DNA from: Dehalococcoidia bacterium
GTDB taxonomy: Bacteria; Chloroflexota; Dehalococcoidia; UBA2979
Assembly: GCA_009692705.1 (NCBI GenBank)
Contig: SHYR01000006.1
Location: forward strand, 1 to 52,927
Length of the DNA: 52,927 nucleotides
Direction of reading: 5' to 3'
Shown here: positions 35,324 to 45,115 of the stretch, in pieces
Position numbering within the stretch: position 1 is the first letter of the stretch
Layout: each line of letters begins with the position of its first letter
Program-made: the position numbers and the translations under genes
The notes under the pieces: generated by a model
What the model was told of the DNA's origin: nothing
The model's database searches: none
The model's input: only the letters and a program-made list of their open reading frames with translations

Positions 35324-37036
35324 TCAGAACTCCGTCACCTCTCGATAGCGCAGGCGCTCGATCAGCAGGAAGCTCGCGGTGGTGACGGCGAGCAGCACGG
35401 TCGCCAGCGCCAGCGCACGCCCGAGATTCACATCGCCCGGGCGCCCCAGCGCCTCGAAGATCGCGATCGGCAGCGTGGCGAACTGCTGCCGCCGCAGCAA
35501 GACCGTGGCGCCGAACTCGCCGAGCGAGACCGCGACCGCGAACACCGCGCCCGCCAGCAGCGCGCGCGCCGCGATCGGCAGCTCCACAAACCGCCACACG
35601 CGCCAACCGGAGGCGCCGAGCGCGCGCGCGGCGTCGCGCAGGCCGGGATCGATGCTGCGCAGCACTGGCAGCACCGACCGCACCACGAACGGGTAGCCGA
35701 CCAGCGCGTGCGCGAGCAGCACCAGCCACGGCGATCCCCGCAGGTCGTAGGGGTCGCGGTTGAACGTAACGATGTAGCCGAAGCCCAGCACCACCGCCGG
35801 CACCGCCAGCGGCAGCATCAGCAGCGCGTCCACGACCAGCGCTAGGCGCCCGCGCGCGCGCGCGACCGCGGTCGCGCCGGCGGCGCCCACCACCAGCGCG
35901 ATCAGCGCCGCGCCCGCCGCGAAGGTGAGGCTCCAGCGCAGCGCGCGCAGCGGCGGCACGTAGGAGCTGCGCCCGGTGTCCTCGAAGAGGCGCGTGAAGT
36001 TGGCGGCGGTGACGCCGCCGTCCGCGCCGACGGTGAGCGCGCCGTGCACCAGCGCCGCCAGCGGCGCAAGCACCAGCACACCGAGCACCAGCACCACGAT
36101 CGCCAGCAGCAGCCGCTCGGCCGCCGAGGTCCGCCGCAGCGGACGCGCGCGGTCCGCGCGCAGCGCGAGCGCGGCGGCGCTGCGGCGCTGGAACAGCGCA
36201 TAGAGCATGAGCGCCGTGCTGGTCGCGACCAGCTGCACGAACGCCAGCACCGCGGCCTGCGGCAGCTGCACCAGCCGCGTCGCCAGCCGGTAGATCGCGA
36301 CCTCGAGCGTATCGAGCCCCGGCGCACCGAGCACCAGCACCACCCCGAAGGAGGTGAAGGTGAAGGTGAAGACCAGCGCCGCGGCCGAGCCGATCGCCGG
36401 CAGCAGCGCCGGCAGCGTGACGCGCCGCAGCACCGCCAGCCGCCCCCCGCCCAGCACCCGCGCGGCCTCCTCGGTGCGCGGATCGAGGTTCGCCCACACG
36501 CCCGCGACGATGCGGATCACGATCGCGACGTTGTAGAAGACGTGCGCCACCAGGATGATCCACAGCGTCCCCACCGCGCGCACCGGGCCGGCGTCGAAGC
36601 GCGCCAGCAGCGCGTTCAGCCAGCCCTGCGGCCCCAGCAACTGCTGGAAGGCGAGCGCCACCACCAGCGTCGGCAGCACGAACGGCACCGTCACGGCGGC
36701 ACGCAGCAGCGCGCGGCCGGGGAAGCGGATGTGCGCGAAGACGTAGGCACCGGGCAACCCGATCGCGACCGCGAACGCGGTCGAGAGCGCGGCCTGCCCG
36801 GCGGTAAAGCCCAGCCGCTCCCAGTAGTAGCGGTCGCCGAGCACCTCGCGCAGCGCGCTCGCGGAGAGCACGCCGTCGGGCGCGACGCCGCGCCACAGCA
36901 TCGCGCCCAGCGGCCACAGCAGGAACGGCGCCAGCAGCAGCAGCGCGGGCAGCGCCCAACGCCAGCCGCCGCCCCGCGCGGGCCGGGCCCGCGCGGACGC
37001 CGCACGCGCCGCTAGCGCTTCATGATGCTGGTCCAC
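35324..37036 (-). CDS. thiP: ABC transporter permease, duplicated (ThiP/FbpB type)
   Basis: 570 aa with two permease halves; RVTLPALLPAIGSAAALVFTFTFTSFGVVLVLG and RFVELPIAARALLAGAVFAVAVSLGEFGATVLL. Confidence 0.82.
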   Translation of the reverse strand: MDQHHEALAARAASARARPARGGGWRWALPALLLLAPFLLWPLGAMLWRGVAPDGVLSASALREVLGDRYYWERLGFTAGQAALSTAFAVAIGLPGAYVFAHIRFPGRALLRAAVTVPFVLPTLVVALAFQQLLGPQGWLNALLARFDAGPVRAVGTLWIILVAHVFYNVAIVIRIVAGVWANLDPRTEEAARVLGGGRLAVLRRVTLPALLPAIGSAAALVFTFTFTSFGVVLVLGAPGLDTLEVAIYRLATRLVQLPQAAVLAFVQLVATSTALMLYALFQRRSAAALALRADRARPLRRTSAAERLLLAIVVLVLGVLVLAPLAALVHGALTVGADGGVTAANFTRLFEDTGRSSYVPPLRALRWSLTFAAGAALIALVVGAAGATAVARARGRLALVVDALLMLPLAVPAVVLGFGYIVTFNRDPYDLRGSPWLVLLAHALVGYPFVVRSVLPVLRSIDPGLRDAARALGASGWRVWRFVELPIAARALLAGAVFAVAVSLGEFGATVLLRRQQFATLPIAIFEALGRPGDVNLGRALALATVLLAVTTASFLLIERLRYREVTEF

Positions 37037-38043
37037 TCGCTGATCCAGCGCTCGATCTCCGGCTGGCTCGCGGCGATGGTCGCCGGCTTGACGTCGACCT
37101 GCGCCCATTTCCACCACTCCGGTGTGCTGAGGCCGGCGATCACAGGGTAGACGAACATCGTCTCAGGGATCTGAGCCTGGAAGCGATCAGAGAGCATGAA
37201 GTCGACGAACGCGCGTGCGAGCGCTTCGTGCCTGGCGCCCTTGAGCACGCCCACCGCCTCCACCTGGCGGAAGAGCGGTCCCGGGATCACGTTCACGGTC
37301 GGGGGCTCGCTGATCGGCTGCTTGGCGAAGAACACCTCCGCCGCCGGGCTCGTGGTGTAGGAAACCACCAGCGGGCGGTCGCCGCCGTTGGGGCTGAAGT
37401 CCCTGTAGTACGCCGTCTCCCAGCCGTCGGCCACGCGCACGTCGTTGGCGCGCAGCGCGCGCCAGAACGCCTGCCACTTGCCCTCGCCGAAGTGCGCGAC
37501 CGTGGAGGCGAGGAACTGCAGCCCCGGCGACGAGGTCGCCGGATCTTCGACCACGAGCTTGCCGCGCCACTTCGCGTCCGCCAGCTCGTCGAAGCTCTTC
37601 GGCGGCGCGCCCGCCTTCTTGTCGAAGTTGAGGGCCACGAAACCGTAGTCCACCGGCGTCAGCTCCGCCGCATCGCCGAACTGCGAGCGCAGCTCCGCCG
37701 CGACCTCGCCGCGCCGGACCGCGCGGTAGGGCGCGAACACGCCCGCCGCCAGCGCGCGCTGATAGCTGAGGTTGTCGACGCCGAAGAGCACGTCGGCCTC
37801 GGGCTTGCCGGCGCTGAGCACCGCGCGGTTCACCATCGCGTTGGCGTCGCCGCCCTTGAGGATGGTGACCTTCGCGTCATGCTCCCGCTCGAAGCCGGCA
37901 AGCAGATCCTTGTTGACGTCGAAGGAGTCGTGCGTGAGCACGACCAGCTCGGTGGGGCTGCCGCCACCGCAGGCTGATAGCGGCAGGGCGGCGGCCGCGG
38001 CAAGGCCGGCGACCGCGATCCACAGCCACGCGCGAACTCGCAT
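37012..38043 (-). CDS. thiB: thiamine ABC transporter substrate-binding lipoprotein (ThiB-like)
   Basis: LPLSACGGGSPTELVVLTHDSFDVNKDLLAGFEREHDAKVTILKGGDANAMVNRAVLS; downstream of TPP riboswitch. Confidence 0.85.
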   Translation of the reverse strand: MRVRAWLWIAVAGLAAAAALPLSACGGGSPTELVVLTHDSFDVNKDLLAGFEREHDAKVTILKGGDANAMVNRAVLSAGKPEADVLFGVDNLSYQRALAAGVFAPYRAVRRGEVAAELRSQFGDAAELTPVDYGFVALNFDKKAGAPPKSFDELADAKWRGKLVVEDPATSSPGLQFLASTVAHFGEGKWQAFWRALRANDVRVADGWETAYYRDFSPNGGDRPLVVSYTTSPAAEVFFAKQPISEPPTVNVIPGPLFRQVEAVGVLKGARHEALARAFVDFMLSDRFQAQIPETMFVYPVIAGLSTPEWWKWAQVDVKPATIAASQPEIERWISEWTSIMKR

Positions 38044-38162
38044 CGAGGACCCTCCCTCGTCGGCGAGACCGCTACCCGGACGTTCGGATCGAGGGCGTGG
38101 GCCGGCCCGGCCCGGCGAGCGCGATGCTCGCCAGTGGCCGGCGCCGTGGAGCGTGAACCGCA

Positions 38163-38247
38163 TTCCTACGCACGTACGAACGTGATCAGGTTCGAGGGGT
38201 TGGCGGCTGCCCGCCTCTCAGCCCCGAGGGGCACCCCCAGCGGTCTC
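38163..38247 (-). ncRNA. TPP (THI-box) riboswitch
   Basis: Reverse complement: GAGACCGCTGGGGGTGCCCCTCGGGGCTGAGAGGCGGGCAGCCGCCAACCCCTCGAACCTGATCACGTTCGTACGTGCGTAGG, with GGGGTGCC, CTGAGA, CGAACCTGATC and GCGTAGG Thi-box signatures. Confidence 0.93.
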
Positions 38248-38326
38248 CTTGCGGATGACGGCGCGAGCGTGCGCCACGCCGCTGGCGGCGTCAAGCGTCC
38301 GCGCTGCCGGATCGTGCGAAGACGCG

Positions 38327-39835
38327 CTAGTCGACGTGGCGCAGCCGCGAGAAAGCGGAGAGCAGGCCCACCATCAGCAGCAGCGCGACCGCCATGCTGC
38401 CGAGGGCCACCCGCGGGCCGGCGACGCTGGCGAGGATGCCGACGAAGAACGTCCCGAACGAGATGATGTGCATCTCCATCATGTACACGCTCATCGCGCG
38501 GCCGCGGTACGCGTCCGCGACGTACGTCTGGACCAGCACCTGGCTGAGCGCCTGGCGGACCGTGGAGCCGAAGGCGATCACCACCATGGTGAGCGCGGTG
38601 ATCCAGAGCGCCTGCGCGAACGAGAACGCGATCAGCGAGACACCGATCACGACCGCGCCGCCGAGGAACAGCTTGCCCCGGTGACGGTTGGGGATCGACG
38701 CGACCATCATCGCACCGGCAAGCGCTCCGATCGCCGAGACGCTCTGCAGCGTGCCCAGCAACCCGGGCCCGCCCTTGAGTACGTCGAGCACGAAGCCCGG
38801 CAGCAGCATCTGGTACGGCATCGAGAACAGCGTGATCATGAGCGTGGCGCCCAGCAGCAACCGCATCATCGGATCGCGGACGACGTACGCGAGGCCAGCG
38901 CCAATGTCACGGAAGCTACTCGGGCCGCGGCGGCGCATCTGGTGCATCCCCGGCCCCGCAGCGTCCGACGCCTCGATCGCTCGCACCGGCTGGTCGTCCA
39001 CCTTGAAGAGCATGAGCACGGAGAAGATGTAGCAGGCCGTCATCATCATGTAGACCCAGCCAGCGCCGACCACGCCGAGCATGAAGCCGGCGAACGCAGG
39101 CGCAGACATCTGGGCCACCGTCATGCCGCCGGTGTTGAGCGCCGCGGCGTTCATGTAGCGCTGCATGCCCACGACCTCCGGCAGCATCGACTGCCGGGAG
39201 GGCATCATCAGCGAGAAGATCATGGCCTGCCCCGCCGCGCATACCAGCAGATGCCAGTACTTGAGCTCGCCGGCGAGCAGCAGCAGCCCGATGAGCAGCG
39301 CCAGGGCGGCGCTGCCCAGCTGGCCGGCCTGCACCACGCGCTTGCGGCGGAAGCGGTCCGCGATCAGCCCACCGGGCATCGTCATTATCAGCCCGGGCAG
39401 CGACCCGACCAGCGCGATCGTGCCGAGCGCGGCGTACGAGCCGGTGAGCGTGAACACCAGGTAGCCGCGCACGAGCATCTGCATGTTCATCGCGCCGAAC
39501 GAGCCGAGCGAGGAAAACAGGAACCAGCGGAACGCCGGCAGGCGCAGCGATTCGAAGGTGCGGATGTTGAACCGCCCGCCGCTCGCCATTCCGCCGTGAG
39601 GCACCGGCATCGGCAGCGGGACCGCCGCGTCCGTCGCGGCCGCAAGCCCCACCGCGGTCCTGTCGCCGGCCAGCGTCGCGACGGCGTGCGCGCCGTTGCC
39701 GCCGCGCCGGCCGGGGCGGCCGTTCGAGCGACTGTTGGCATTCGATGGCGCGCCGCCGCTGGTGTGCGAGGCGACGGACTGCTCCGCGGCGGCGGAAGGC
39801 TCGGCGGCGGGATCGGGCGAGCTGGCTGCGGTCAT
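38327..39835 (-). CDS. MFS transporter
   Basis: 502 aa; GSLPGLIMTMPGGLIADRFRRKRVVQAGQLG. Confidence 0.85.
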   Translation of the reverse strand: MTAASSPDPAAEPSAAAEQSVASHTSGGAPSNANSRSNGRPGRRGGNGAHAVATLAGDRTAVGLAAATDAAVPLPMPVPHGGMASGGRFNIRTFESLRLPAFRWFLFSSLGSFGAMNMQMLVRGYLVFTLTGSYAALGTIALVGSLPGLIMTMPGGLIADRFRRKRVVQAGQLGSAALALLIGLLLLAGELKYWHLLVCAAGQAMIFSLMMPSRQSMLPEVVGMQRYMNAAALNTGGMTVAQMSAPAFAGFMLGVVGAGWVYMMMTACYIFSVLMLFKVDDQPVRAIEASDAAGPGMHQMRRRGPSSFRDIGAGLAYVVRDPMMRLLLGATLMITLFSMPYQMLLPGFVLDVLKGGPGLLGTLQSVSAIGALAGAMMVASIPNRHRGKLFLGGAVVIGVSLIAFSFAQALWITALTMVVIAFGSTVRQALSQVLVQTYVADAYRGRAMSVYMMEMHIISFGTFFVGILASVAGPRVALGSMAVALLLMVGLLSAFSRLRHVD

Positions 39836-40039
39836 GTGCTGGCTTGCGTTTCAGCCTGCCGCGGGCTGTGCGGTCGGGCACAGCAGTGGCCCGTACCGAC
39901 CATGACGTTCACGGCAGGGTGAGAGCGTAGCAGCCCGCGGGGCGCAGCGCCAGTGGGGGCGGTCAGCGATCGCCCTGATCTACGACCGGCCTGGCGGCGC
40001 GGCGCGCCCGGGCGCGCGCCGGCCTACCGGCCGGGGGCG

Positions 40040-41665
40040 CTACGACGCCGGCGGCAGCTCCCGCGCGATCGCGCGCGCCAGCGCCGCCGGCGTCTGCGTC
40101 GCATCAAGCACGAGGTGCGCCGGCGCCTCAGCGGCCGTCACCGCCTCGAACGCCTCGCGCTGCCGCTGATACAGCTCCCAGGTCGCGTCCGAAGTGCGCA
40201 GCGGATCGTCGCGCCGGGCCGCCATGCGTGCTCGCGCCTCGTCGTCGGTCAGCCGCAGCTCGGCGATCAGCGCCGGCACACCGCGCTCGGCCGCCAGCGC
40301 GAGCGCGGCCGCACGCTGCCGCGCGCTGGCGTAGGTGGCGTCCAGCACGACGGGCGCCCCCGCTTCGAGGTGCGCGGCGGCGCGACGCCGCAGCTCGGCG
40401 TAGGTGCGCTCCGTGATCGCGTCATCGTAAAGACCGCCGCGGAACGTGCCCTCCGCGCGCGCTCGCGGGTCGAGCCCCGCGAGCTGCTTGCGCACGGCGT
40501 CGGACGAGAGGTAGGCGGCGCCGGCGCGCGCGGCCAGCGTGCCCGCGACCGTCGACTTGCCGCTGGCTGGCAGCCCGGCGAGCAGCACCAGCGCCGGACC
40601 GGCCCGGCGCTGCGCGTAGGCCGCCGCGAGCCGGAAGTAGCGCGCCGCGGAATCGTGCAGCGCGCGGCGCTGCAACTCCGGCACCTCCTGCGCCTGCGCG
40701 CCGATCGATTCCACCTTGCCGCGCACGAACGCGCGCAGCGCGCGATGCAGCGGCTGCAGCAGTCCCATCGTCTCGTCGTGCGCCGCCGCCAGGTACCGCC
40801 CCGCGAGCTCGTCGCCGAGCTCGCCGTGACCGAGCGCTTCGAGGTCCATCGCCAGGAACGCGACGTCATAGCCGACGTCGAGGTAGCGGAACTGGAACCA
40901 GTCGCTGAACTCGATGCAGTCGACGATCGCCAGCGTGCCGGCGGCGTCGTCGAGCACGTAGACGTGCTTCGCCTGCAGGTCGCCGTGCCCCTCCACCACG
41001 CGCCCGGCGACCAGCCGCTCGTCGAGCAGGCGCTGCGACGCCTCGATCGTGCGCTCCACGAATTGGCGCGTGCGGCGCGCGTCCGCCTCCGCCCATGTCG
41101 AGCCGATGAAGCCCTGTGCCTCGCCGTACTCCCGCTCCCACCAGGCGCGCTCGGCTGGGCCGCCCGCGAACGTGGGAGGCTCCCTCACCACCCGCACCGA
41201 CTCGTGGAACGCGATCAACCGTCGTGCGAGCCGCTCGGCGATCCCCGGCGGCGCGGCGCCGGCCGCCAGCAGGCGGTCGAGCGTGCGATCGTCGGGGAGG
41301 CGGCGCATCTTCACCGCCCACTCCACCGGCTCGCCCTCGCGCTCCACGGCGAAGCCGCCGGCGGGCGTGCGCACGACCGGCGCCACGCCAAGATAGACAT
41401 CGAGCGCGAGGCGGCGGTTAAGCTCCACCTCGGCGCGGCAGAAGCGCTCGCGACGCTCGAGCGTGAGCTGGCTGATGAAGCCGAAGTCGACGGGCTTCTT
41501 CGTCTTGTAGACCAGCTCACCGGCGAGGAAGACGTACGAGATATGCGTCTGCCGCAACTCGACGGCGGCCGGATGGTGGGGGTATGCGGCCGGGTCGAGC
41601 AGGTCGCGCACGTACTCCGGCAGCGGCGAGGGTGGCGGAGGGCGGGCTTCGGCGTCGGCGGCCAC
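40040..41665 (-). CDS. bifunctional aminoglycoside-phosphotransferase-like / AAA kinase protein
   Basis: ELVYKTKKPVDFGFISQLTLERRERFCRAEVELNRRLALDVYLGV; VVEGHGDLQAKHVYV; VLLAGLPASGKSTVAGTLAAR. Confidence 0.82.
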   Translation of the reverse strand: MAADAEARPPPPSPLPEYVRDLLDPAAYPHHPAAVELRQTHISYVFLAGELVYKTKKPVDFGFISQLTLERRERFCRAEVELNRRLALDVYLGVAPVVRTPAGGFAVEREGEPVEWAVKMRRLPDDRTLDRLLAAGAAPPGIAERLARRLIAFHESVRVVREPPTFAGGPAERAWWEREYGEAQGFIGSTWAEADARRTRQFVERTIEASQRLLDERLVAGRVVEGHGDLQAKHVYVLDDAAGTLAIVDCIEFSDWFQFRYLDVGYDVAFLAMDLEALGHGELGDELAGRYLAAAHDETMGLLQPLHRALRAFVRGKVESIGAQAQEVPELQRRALHDSAARYFRLAAAYAQRRAGPALVLLAGLPASGKSTVAGTLAARAGAAYLSSDAVRKQLAGLDPRARAEGTFRGGLYDDAITERTYAELRRRAAAHLEAGAPVVLDATYASARQRAAALALAAERGVPALIAELRLTDDEARARMAARRDDPLRTSDATWELYQRQREAFEAVTAAEAPAHLVLDATQTPAALARAIARELPPAS

Positions 41666-41761
41666 GCGTCGATAGTGATCGGCGCGCCCCCAGCCAGTCA
41701 AGACTGGTGCGCCTCCCGGCCGCCAGGTGATAGGCTGCCCCTCCGCAGGGAGGGAGCGCCG

Positions 41762-42697
41762 GTGCCGGAGCCCGAGCAGCACTTCTATCAGTCGCAGCGC
41801 TTGCGCCTCGCCTACTGGCAGTGGGGCGACCCGTCGGCACCCCCGCTCGTGCTCGTGCACGGCGGCCGCGACCACGCGCGCAGCTGGGACCGCGTGGCGC
41901 AGGCGTTCGCGCCCGGCTACCGCGTGGTGGCGCCCGACCTGCGCGGGCACGGCGACTCGCAGTGGGCGATCGGCGGCGAGTACTCGCTACGGCAGCAGGT
42001 GATCGACCTCGTGACGCTGATCGATCTGCTTGGCGGCCGCGCGGCGGTGATCGGCCACTCCCTGGGCGGGCAGATCGCTCTGCTGACCGCCGGCGCCTAC
42101 CCCGAGCGCTTCGAGGCGTTGGTCGCGGTCGAGGGCACCGTCGCCGGCGCCATCCGCTCGCAGAGCATCACCCCGCAGGCGATGCGCGAGGCCACCGACC
42201 GCCTGCGCACGCTCGAGCGACGCGTCCCGCGTCTCTACCCGACGCTGGAAGCGGCCCGCGACCGCATGATGGAGGCGAACAAGCGCCTCACGCCGGAGTT
42301 CGCGCTGCACCTGGCCACCTACGGCACGCGTCCCGTGGAGGGCGGCTATATCTGGAAATACGACGACTGGGCACGGATGGAGATGCGCGCCCACGACATC
42401 ACCGCCGAGGAGGCGCGCCACTTCTGGGCCGCGATCGCGTGCCCCGTGCTGCTGCTGATCGGCGGTAACTCCTTCGCCCGCCGTCGCACCGCCGACGACG
42501 AGCGCTTCTTCCAGCGCGCGCGCTCCGTCACCGTGCCGGATGCCGGGCACTGGGTGCAGCACGATCAGTTCGACGCGGCGCAGCGCACGATGCGCGCGCT
42601 GCTGGACGAGGCGTACCCGCCGCACGCGCTGAGCCTGCACCCGCGGACCGGGGCCGCGACGGGCACGCAGCAGGCGAGCAGGCCGCGGCCCGACTAG
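41762..42697 (+). CDS. alpha/beta hydrolase
   Basis: LVLVHGGRDHARSWDRVAQAF, VVAPDLRGHGDS, VIGHSLGGQIALLTAGAYPERF, PDAGHWVQHDQ. Confidence 0.92.
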   Translation: MPEPEQHFYQSQRLRLAYWQWGDPSAPPLVLVHGGRDHARSWDRVAQAFAPGYRVVAPDLRGHGDSQWAIGGEYSLRQQVIDLVTLIDLLGGRAAVIGHSLGGQIALLTAGAYPERFEALVAVEGTVAGAIRSQSITPQAMREATDRLRTLERRVPRLYPTLEAARDRMMEANKRLTPEFALHLATYGTRPVEGGYIWKYDDWARMEMRAHDITAEEARHFWAAIACPVLLLIGGNSFARRRTADDERFFQRARSVTVPDAGHWVQHDQFDAAQRTMRALLDEAYPPHALSLHPRTGAATGTQQASRPRPD

Positions 42698-42870
42698 CGC
42701 GGTAGGCGCTCCGCACCGGCGGGCGCGATCGTCGCGAGCGGTGCAGGGTTGCCCGGGGCAGCCGACACGCTGCCGACTGCGGCGGGCGCGCTCGACCCAC
42801 CCGCATAGGCAACTGGCGCCGGGGAGCAACGGGCGACGCCGCGAACCGCCTCATGGCGCGCCGGCCGGCG

Positions 42871-43515
42871 TTACTCGCCGGCGGTGCCGGAACTCGCGCC
42901 GCCGCTGCCGCCGCGGCGTCGCCCGCGGCCGCCACGACGCCCGCGCCGCCGGCGCTTCTCGCCGCCGGCGGTGGCATCGGGCTCGGGCGCGCCGCCATCG
43001 CCGGGCCGGCCGTTCGCACCGGCGCCCGGCTCGGCGCGCGGCACGCCGGCCCCGGGCTGTGCTCCGCGCCACTCCGCCTCCGGCTGCGCCGCGCCGGGGG
43101 CGGGGAAGCCCGTGACCGAGCGGCTGCCGCCGAGCAGCACGCGCTTGGTGGCGCGCAGCCCGGGGGGCTTCCGCCGCCGCCCGCCCAGGATCGAGTCATC
43201 GCCGCCCTCGGAGGCGGGACGGAACGCGATGTCCTCGGGCAGCGGGGCGTCCAGCTGGTCGCGCGGGATGGGGCCGGAGTAGCGCTGGCGCCCACGGGAC
43301 CGGTCGTCGTCGCGGAGGCGCTCGGCCTGGCCGCGCGCCGCTGGTGCCTGTGGCGCTGCCCCGTTGGTCGAGGCCTGACCGGACCCGCCGCTGCGGCCGC
43401 GGCCGCCACGCCGCCCGCGCCGGCGGCGCGGCTCCTCGCCAGACTGCGGTGGCCTCGCCGCGGGCTCGCCGCTGCGGCCGGCCAGCCGGGCCAGCACACG
43501 CGCCAACAGGCTCAC
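42871..43515 (-). CDS. low-complexity R/G-rich, probably disordered protein
   Basis: RRRRGRRGGRGRSGGSG near N-terminus and KRRRRGRRGGRGRRRGGSGG near C-terminus. Confidence 0.55.
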   Translation of the reverse strand: MSLLARVLARLAGRSGEPAARPPQSGEEPRRRRGRRGGRGRSGGSGQASTNGAAPQAPAARGQAERLRDDDRSRGRQRYSGPIPRDQLDAPLPEDIAFRPASEGGDDSILGGRRRKPPGLRATKRVLLGGSRSVTGFPAPGAAQPEAEWRGAQPGAGVPRAEPGAGANGRPGDGGAPEPDATAGGEKRRRRGRRGGRGRRRGGSGGASSGTAGE

Positions 43516-43644
43516 GGGTGGGGCGCTCGCGGGGGGCAGGCCTGCGGGCCGGGGTCGCAGCTACCACGCCAGAACGGCGCGGCGATCAGTGTCATCACCG
43601 CGAGTATACCGAATCCGCGCCCCGCCCGCGAGCGCCCCGCGCGG

Positions 43645-44940
43645 CTAGCCTCCGCCCGCGGTCGCGGCGACGAGGTCGCGCTCGCGGCCCCAGCGCTCGG
43701 CGGCGCGGATCTCGTCGGCGGCCCGCCGCATCATCAGCAGGAAGAGCACCGCCCCGACCGCGGTCATGATGCTCGAGTAGCGAAAGACGTTCGCGATCCC
43801 GATCTCGGACACCACCGTGGCACCGATGAGCGAGCCGACGAGGAACCCGAGCGAGCTCGCCATCTGGTTGATGCCCATGATCGAGCCCATGCCGACGGAG
43901 CGCCCCACGGTGACGAAGATCGCGCTCTGCGCCGGCACCATCACCGCCTCGGCGGCGCCGATCGCGAGGTAGAGCGCCAGCAGCGACGGCAGGATCACCA
44001 CGCCATCGCCGAGCAGCGACACGCTCACCAATTGGCCCGGCACCGCAGGGATGAAGAACTGGCCGAGCGCCGAGAGCAGCAGACCGGCCACCACCAGCGT
44101 GATGCGGCTCATGCGGTCGGCAAACCGTCCGAACATTGGCTGCAAGACCGCGCTCGTGAGCGCGCGTGCCCCCAGCAACAAGCCGACGAAGGTGGCGCTG
44201 CCGGTGCCGAGGCCGTCGGCGCTGACGATGTAGACCGCCAGAAAGGCTCCGGAGGCCGAGAACGCCAGCGCAGTGACCGCGGTCACCGCGATCGCCGCCT
44301 GCACAAAGCGCCGCCGCAGCAGCTCGCTCCACGGCAGCGGCTCTACGTCCTCGTCCTCGACGTCCGCGAGCGCACCGCGGCGTCGCGGGTTGGCCGGCAA
44401 CGCGAGCAGGACGAACAACGCGGTGCATCCCAGCAGCAGCCCCATCGCGGCGAAGGCGACGTTCGAGCTGAAGAGGTCGCGCAAAGTACCGCCCAACAGC
44501 GGCCCGATCCCGAAGCCGGCGATCTGCGCCATCGCGAACGCGCCCATGTACGCGCCCTCGCGCCCGTTCGGCGCCAACCGGCCAACGTAGGCCATGCTCA
44601 TCGGGAAGACCATCGACACGCCGAGGCCGGAGAGCATGCGGAACGCGACCACCTCCTGCCAGCTGCCGGAGAACAGGTAGCCGAACCCCGCCACGGAGTA
44701 GACGACGAATCCGCCGACGATGAAGCGCTTCACGCCGTAGCGGTCGCCGAGCCGCCCCACGAACGGCGAGGCCACGAGCATCGCCACCGCGATCCCGGAG
44801 AAGGAGAGCGCGACCGCCGCCTCCGACCCGTGCAGCTCGTCGCGCACGTAGACCGGCAGCAACGGCGCCACCATGCCGATGCCGCACATGGCGACCAACA
44901 TCGCGATCCACAGGACCACGAATCCACGCGAGAGCATCAC
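43645..44940 (-). CDS. MFS transporter
   Basis: 431 aa; VASPFVGRLGDRYGVKRFIVGGFVVYSVAGFGYLF. Confidence 0.9.
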   Translation of the reverse strand: MMLSRGFVVLWIAMLVAMCGIGMVAPLLPVYVRDELHGSEAAVALSFSGIAVAMLVASPFVGRLGDRYGVKRFIVGGFVVYSVAGFGYLFSGSWQEVVAFRMLSGLGVSMVFPMSMAYVGRLAPNGREGAYMGAFAMAQIAGFGIGPLLGGTLRDLFSSNVAFAAMGLLLGCTALFVLLALPANPRRRGALADVEDEDVEPLPWSELLRRRFVQAAIAVTAVTALAFSASGAFLAVYIVSADGLGTGSATFVGLLLGARALTSAVLQPMFGRFADRMSRITLVVAGLLLSALGQFFIPAVPGQLVSVSLLGDGVVILPSLLALYLAIGAAEAVMVPAQSAIFVTVGRSVGMGSIMGINQMASSLGFLVGSLIGATVVSEIGIANVFRYSSIMTAVGAVLFLLMMRRAADEIRAAERWGRERDLVAATAGGG

Positions 44941-45115
44941 GAGCCCCTTGACTGAACACGGGACGCGGCGTCTCGGCGCGCCGTTCGAGCGCCCGCCGCC
45001 GCGCCCGCTCTACTCTACGGGACCGCTACACTACCGGACGGGGCGGGGGCGCGGGACCGCCCGGCTGCGCCGGCGCGGACACGGCCGGCCAGCGGCGTCG
45101 GGCTACACTTCACGC

